Assembly (NCBI RefSeq): GCF_000515415.1 | Contig: NZ_KI911783.1 | Span: forward strand, 4,702,392-4,766,391 | Direction of reading: 5' to 3' | Length of the DNA stretch: 64,000 nucleotides | Source: Bradyrhizobium sp. WSM1417 | GTDB taxonomy: Bacteria > Pseudomonadota > Alphaproteobacteria > Rhizobiales > Xanthobacteraceae | Position numbers and translations under genes: made by a program | Notes under the pieces: generated by a model | Databases searched by the model: none | Told to the model about the DNA's origin: nothing | What the model saw: the letters and a program-made list of their open reading frames with translations, nothing else | Shown here: one piece after another, positions 60,160 to 64,000 of the stretch | Layout of the letters: every line of letters starts with the position of its first letter | How positions within the stretch are numbered: the first letter of the stretch is position 1

Positions 60160-60770
60160 TGGCCGATCGCTCCACACCCCAGGCGCAGGCCTATCCCCTG
60201 CAATGGCCGTCCGGTTTCCCGCGCTGGAAGCAGGGCCGCGTCTCGGGCTCGTTCAAGACGAACTTCGAGACGGCCTTGCGCAACGTCAAGAAAAGCCTCG
60301 AGCTGTTCGCCAAGGACAGCGGCAAGAAGATCGAATTCCCGGTTCTGTCGAGCAACATCGACATGAACCCGCTGACCTCGAATTCCGGCAACCGCCCCGC
60401 GGATCCCGGCGTCGCGGTCTGGTTCGCCTGGGATGGGCTGCAGGTCTGCATTCCCGTCGATCGCTACGACACGCCGGCGGCCAACCTGCAGGCCATCCAT
60501 CACATCATCGAGGCACGCCGCGTCGAGCTCCGCCACGGCACGCTCGCCCTGGTGCGCGCGACCTTCTCCGGCTTCCAGGCGCTGCCGGCGCCGAAGGGCA
60601 AACATTGGCGCGACATCCTGCAGGTCGGCGGCAACCCGACCAGGGCCGTGGTCGAGGCCAACTACAAGCGCCTGGCGCAGGACTACCACCCCGACCGCGC
60701 CGGCGGCTCGATCGAGAAGATGTCCGAGCTCAACGCCGCGCGTGATGCGGCTATCGCGGAGATCGGGTGA
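60159..60770 (+). CDS. J-domain protein (203 aa)
   Basis: The last ~35 residues form a J domain: VEANYKRLAQDYHPDRAGGS with the HPD tripeptide, EKMSELNAARDAAIAEIG. The N-terminal 165 residues are a novel alpha/beta domain (SGFPRWKQGRVSGSFKTNFE, VWFAWDGLQVCIPVDRYDTP). It would recruit host DnaK to a phage target, plausibly in replication as with lambda P/DnaJ. Overlaps the neighbours by one base. Confidence 0.8.
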   Translation: MADRSTPQAQAYPLQWPSGFPRWKQGRVSGSFKTNFETALRNVKKSLELFAKDSGKKIEFPVLSSNIDMNPLTSNSGNRPADPGVAVWFAWDGLQVCIPVDRYDTPAANLQAIHHIIEARRVELRHGTLALVRATFSGFQALPAPKGKHWRDILQVGGNPTRAVVEANYKRLAQDYHPDRAGGSIEKMSELNAARDAAIAEIG

Positions 60771-61855
60771 TGGCAGACCGCTCGGCAATCGAATGGACCG
60801 ACGCAACGGTTAACTTCTGGTGGGGCTGCACCAAGGTTGGGCCCGGCTGTGATCACTGCTATGCGGAGACCTGGTCGAAGCGCACCGGCGGGGCGCATTG
60901 GGGCCATGGTGTGCCGCGCCGGAAGATCGCAAGCGCCGCGAAGTTGATCCATCGGCTCGACAACGACTACGCCGACTTCGCCGCTGATTGGCATGTGGCC
61001 GACGGCAATGCGCAAGCCTTCGGCCTTGAACGGCCGCGGCCTGGCTACAGGCGACGCGTCTTCATTCAGTCCATGTCCGATCTCTTCGATCTGGAAGTGC
61101 CACTGGAATGGTTCGCCGAGGCCTGGGGCCTGATCAAGGTCTGCAACCGCATCGAGATCCAGATCGTCACCAAGCGCATCAGCGCCGTCGAGAAGCGTCT
61201 CGCGGCAATAGGTGAAGATCTGAGGCGATGGCCGCAGCATGCCGGCCTCATCATCACCGTCGTCAACCAGGATGAAGCCGATCGAGATGTGCGCCGCCTT
61301 CTCGATCTCAAGGCGAAGCTCGGCATTCCCTGGGTTGGGCTCAGTTGCGAGCCTCTGCTGGGTCCCGTCGATCTGACGCGCATCTGTATCTTGCCGCAGA
61401 GGCCGGGATCGATCCGCGCCGGAATCCACCTGAATGCGCTCGCCGGCCTCTACTGCGAGAGCGGCATGCCGTACACGGGCGATTGGGACGTTTCGAAGCC
61501 AGCACCCACGATTCCGCCGGTTAGGCTCGACTGGGTGATCGTCGGCGGCGAGAGCGGCCGCGAGGCGCGCGTGATGCACCCTGACTGGGCTCGATCGCTG
61601 CGCGACCAATGCACCGCAGCCGGCGCGCCCTTCCTTTTCAAGCAATGGGGCGAATGGGCTCCGTCGACGCCGGCGGAAGCGAAAGGCAACCCGCGATCCG
61701 GATGGCAAGCGATGGCTGCACATCCGCACGTCGCCAAGGCAGCCGAACTCTATCCCGAAGCCGGCGCGAAGTTCGTCGCGCGCGTCGGCAAGAAGGCAGC
61801 CGGCCGCCTTCTCGACGGCGTCGAGCACAACGGCTTCCCGAAGGTGCCGGCATGA
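60770..61855 (+). CDS. DUF5131 / phage Gp37-Gp68 family protein
   Basis: 361 residues. Radical-SAM-like cysteine set Cys20, Cys27, Cys30 (WWGCTKVGPGCDHCYAE) and WVIVGGESGREARVMHPDWA, LRDQCTAAGAPFLFKQWGEW: signatures of the DUF5131 (Gp37/Gp68) family found in phages and some bacteria. Function is unknown; it is thought to be a cluster-binding enzyme. Start at 60770, coupled to the preceding gene. Confidence 0.88.
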   Translation: MADRSAIEWTDATVNFWWGCTKVGPGCDHCYAETWSKRTGGAHWGHGVPRRKIASAAKLIHRLDNDYADFAADWHVADGNAQAFGLERPRPGYRRRVFIQSMSDLFDLEVPLEWFAEAWGLIKVCNRIEIQIVTKRISAVEKRLAAIGEDLRRWPQHAGLIITVVNQDEADRDVRRLLDLKAKLGIPWVGLSCEPLLGPVDLTRICILPQRPGSIRAGIHLNALAGLYCESGMPYTGDWDVSKPAPTIPPVRLDWVIVGGESGREARVMHPDWARSLRDQCTAAGAPFLFKQWGEWAPSTPAEAKGNPRSGWQAMAAHPHVAKAAELYPEAGAKFVARVGKKAAGRLLDGVEHNGFPKVPA

Positions 61856-63081
61856 CGCTCCGCGCCATCGACCCGGCGCCCTTCCGCGCCCGTTACGCCG
61901 GTCCGGCCTCGGAGGTCGGCGAGCGGCCGGAGCTGCAGTGGCTCAAGATCGCAAAACTTCGGATCGACCCGCGCTATCAGCGCGAGATCGGCCGCCGCGG
62001 CGGCGACAACATCGTTGCGATCGCACCGGCGTTCAAATGGGCGAAGTTCGCGCCGGTGGTGGTCGCGCCGATCGACGGCGGCCTGTTTGCCATCATTGAT
62101 GGTCAGCACCGCACCACAGCTGCGGCGCTGCGGGGCTTCGAGTCCGTGCCCTGCGTCATCATCCAGGTCGACGGCGCCGAGCAGGCTGACGCCTTCGTCG
62201 CCATCAATGCCAACGTCACTGCGATGTCGCCCCTGCAGCTGCACGCCGCGCGCCTGGCCGCAGGCAACAGCGACGCGGCCGATCTGACCGAAGTCTGCCG
62301 CGAGGCGGGCGTCACGATCTGCCGCTACCCGGTTCCGGCGAACAAGATGAAGCCAGGCGAAACCCTCGCCGTGGGCATGCTGCAGTCGGTACTCGCCAAG
62401 TTCGGCCGTGAGGTGCTCATCACCGCGCTGTGCTGCATCACCAAGACCCGGCGTGGCAATCCCGGGATGATCCGCAAGCAGATCGTGCAGGCGGTGTGCG
62501 CCGTCCTCGAGGCCGAGAGCACGTGGCTTGCCGATCGCAATCGCCTGATCTTCGCCATGCAGACCTTCGACTTCGCGGCGCAGTTTTCCGCAGCCGCGGC
62601 CAAGTCGATCGATGCAGGCGAAACCGTCTCGGCCCTTCTGGTCGAGGCGATCGCGGCCCATCTCGACGGCAAGGTCGAGACGGCGCCGCCCGCGGCCGCT
62701 CCTCCAGCCCCGGCGGCCGCGAAGTCACCCGCAGCTACGGCGACGCCGCCGGCGGCGCCGAAGCCTGCGACCAGCCCAAAGCCTGCGAGCAACGGGCGCC
62801 CGTCGGGCCCGCTCTCGATCAGCCGGGAGGAAGTCAGCTGCAATGGTCTGCGCATCCGCGTGGTCCCGCGTGCGGCACTGCTGCTGCAGGCGCTTGCGAA
62901 GGCCCAGCCGCAGTGTGTCGGCGACGAATGGCTGATCCAGAAGATCTGGAGCGTGCGGCCGAACAATGCGGGCGAATTGCTCGACCAGCTCGTCCGTGAT
63001 CTCGACGGGCTGAAGAAGCTTGGCCTCGAGGTGCGGACGCAACGGGGCATCGGCCGGCAGCTGGTGGAAATTCCGAGATGA
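61852..63081 (+). CDS. ParB/Srx-like protein fused to a winged helix
   Basis: 409 residues. N-terminal ParB-like domain with FAIIDGQHRTTAAALRGFES (DGQHR at 83-87), central ParB helix domain, a long Pro/Ala linker (about 283-325), and a C-terminal OmpR-type winged-helix signature: ALLLQALAKAQPQCVGDEWL, IQKIWSVRPNNAGELLDQLV, then GIGRQLVEI. Probably binds phage DNA and may nick or anchor it. Overlaps both neighbours by 4 bases. Confidence 0.75.
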   Translation: MTLRAIDPAPFRARYAGPASEVGERPELQWLKIAKLRIDPRYQREIGRRGGDNIVAIAPAFKWAKFAPVVVAPIDGGLFAIIDGQHRTTAAALRGFESVPCVIIQVDGAEQADAFVAINANVTAMSPLQLHAARLAAGNSDAADLTEVCREAGVTICRYPVPANKMKPGETLAVGMLQSVLAKFGREVLITALCCITKTRRGNPGMIRKQIVQAVCAVLEAESTWLADRNRLIFAMQTFDFAAQFSAAAAKSIDAGETVSALLVEAIAAHLDGKVETAPPAAAPPAPAAAKSPAATATPPAAPKPATSPKPASNGRPSGPLSISREEVSCNGLRIRVVPRAALLLQALAKAQPQCVGDEWLIQKIWSVRPNNAGELLDQLVRDLDGLKKLGLEVRTQRGIGRQLVEIPR

Positions 63082-64000
63082 CCCAGCTCGCCGCCTACGA
63101 TCGCGCCCGCGTCGCGCTTGCCGAGGCCACCCGGGTCGACCAGGTGCTCTCGATCCGCGACGAGATGCAGCACGTCAAGCTCTATGCCCGGCAGATCCAG
63201 GACAAGGCCTTGCTCGAGGACGCGATCGTTCTGCAGACCCGAACCGAACGCCGCCTGGGAATCCTGCTCGCGGCCGCCAAGGAAGCCGGCCAGATCGCGG
63301 AAGGCCGCAAGCGGAAAGACGACACGGAAGGCGAGCGCGTTACGCTGACCGAGATCGGCGTCGACCGCAAACTGTCGGCAAGGGCACAGAAGGCCGCGGC
63401 GCTCGATGACGAGCATTTCGAGCGCTTGATCGAGCACACCCGCGAGAAAGTCCGCGGCGGCGGCGCCATCCTGGTCGATCCTGTCAGCGCCGCGACCAAG
63501 GAAGCCGAGATCGCCGATCGCCGTGCCCAGCACGCCGCCCGCACCCTCAACGGCGGCTGCATCGCGGATCTCGGCGCGCTGGCACTGACCGGCAAGCGCT
63601 TCGGTTCGATCGGTTCTGACCCGCAATGGAAGTTTTTGACCAGGTCGGCCGCCGGCGAGGGCCGGTCCGCCAACATCCATTACAAGACCGAAGAGGTCGA
63701 CAAGATCAAGGACCTCCCCGTCAACGAGCTTCTCGCCGACGATGGCGCCTTCTACATGTGGATGGTCGACTGGTGCCCGCAGGATGCGCTCGATCTGCTC
63801 GCGCATTGGGGCCTCAAGCACGTCACCACGGCCTTCACCTGGGTCAAGCAGAACGCATCCGGCGAGGGCTGGCATATGGGGCAGGGCTATTGGACCCGCG
63901 CTAATCCAGAGCAGTGCTGGCTCGCGACCAAAGGCAACCCCAAACGTCTCTACGCCGACGTGCGCCAGCTGATCGTCGCCCCGGTGATGGAGCATTCCCG
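63078..64000 (+). CDS. MT-A70 family adenine methyltransferase (3' end outside window)
   Basis: 307 codons to the edge. N-terminal 160 residues are helical (TRVDQVLSIRDEMQHVKLYA), then an MT-A70 catalytic domain starting FGSIGSDPQWKFL (181-184 is DPQW where DPPW is usual), HYKTEEVDKI, DDGAFYMWMVDWCPQDALDL and ANPEQCWLATKGNPKRLYAD. It would methylate adenine N6 in DNA. The altered motif may change activity. Phage DNA modification against host restriction is the likely role. Confidence 0.85.
   Translation, partial: MTQLAAYDRARVALAEATRVDQVLSIRDEMQHVKLYARQIQDKALLEDAIVLQTRTERRLGILLAAAKEAGQIAEGRKRKDDTEGERVTLTEIGVDRKLSARAQKAAALDDEHFERLIEHTREKVRGGGAILVDPVSAATKEAEIADRRAQHAARTLNGGCIADLGALALTGKRFGSIGSDPQWKFLTRSAAGEGRSANIHYKTEEVDKIKDLPVNELLADDGAFYMWMVDWCPQDALDLLAHWGLKHVTTAFTWVKQNASGEGWHMGQGYWTRANPEQCWLATKGNPKRLYADVRQLIVAPVMEHS

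Overview
The window is about 65% GC alphaproteobacterial DNA that reads like a Bradyrhizobium or close relative. The support is an HU protein, a glucan modification OpgC protein, complex I NDUFS4-like and DUF3551/DUF2934/DUF3072/DUF6481 small proteins, several TRAP transporters, sigma-EcfG type promoters (GGAAC-N16-CGTT), and the palindromic intergenic repeats usual in that genus. The genus is an inference from recognition, not from a search.

Layout. 0-26 kb is chromosomal backbone with many short genes: an HdeD membrane protein (cut by the left edge), a PrsW protease, PilZ proteins, a tRNA-Glu, GST and glyoxalase-fold genes, an acyltransferase, then a stress-type stretch (8-17 kb) of very short ORFs, several with EcfG-like promoters (general stress response), followed by a sirtuin, a double cold-shock-domain protein, DUF192, tRNA-Pro, a polytopic membrane protein, OpgC, NDUFS4-like and an Lrp regulator. 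26-33 kb is a leucine/isovalerate degradation operon (isovaleryl-CoA dehydrogenase, both methylcrotonyl-CoA carboxylase subunits, HMG-CoA lyase) with a divergent AraC regulator. 33-41 kb holds two complete TRAP transporters on the minus strand, one with a DapA-family aldolase, separated by a divergent GntR/FCD regulator that has a perfect 19-bp palindrome in front of the first TRAP operon. 41-47 kb is again small secreted, membrane and unknown genes plus an unassigned PLP-type enzyme.

47-64 kb is accessory. A truncated copy of an integrase 3' end, a short H-NS-like N-terminal protein and an AT-richer PEP-CTERM gene precede a prophage that starts at 49.26 kb with a tyrosine integrase and runs off the right edge. 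Its left operon (minus strand, 14 overlapping small genes) and right operon (plus strand) are divided by a lambda-like immunity region: cI repressor on minus, a Cro-like gene on plus, and five inverted-repeat operators of related sequence placed inside the PL and PR promoters and next to cI. cI and cro both appear to be leaderless or almost so. A secreted protein gene lies directly behind cI, where a lysogenic-conversion gene would sit. The right operon carries a CAT-anticodon tRNA, an HD hydrolase, a J-domain protein, a DUF5131 (Gp37/Gp68) protein, a ParB-like/winged-helix fusion and an MT-A70 methyltransferase with DPQW in place of DPPW. No CRISPR array or rRNA operon is present, and no IS element is visible.
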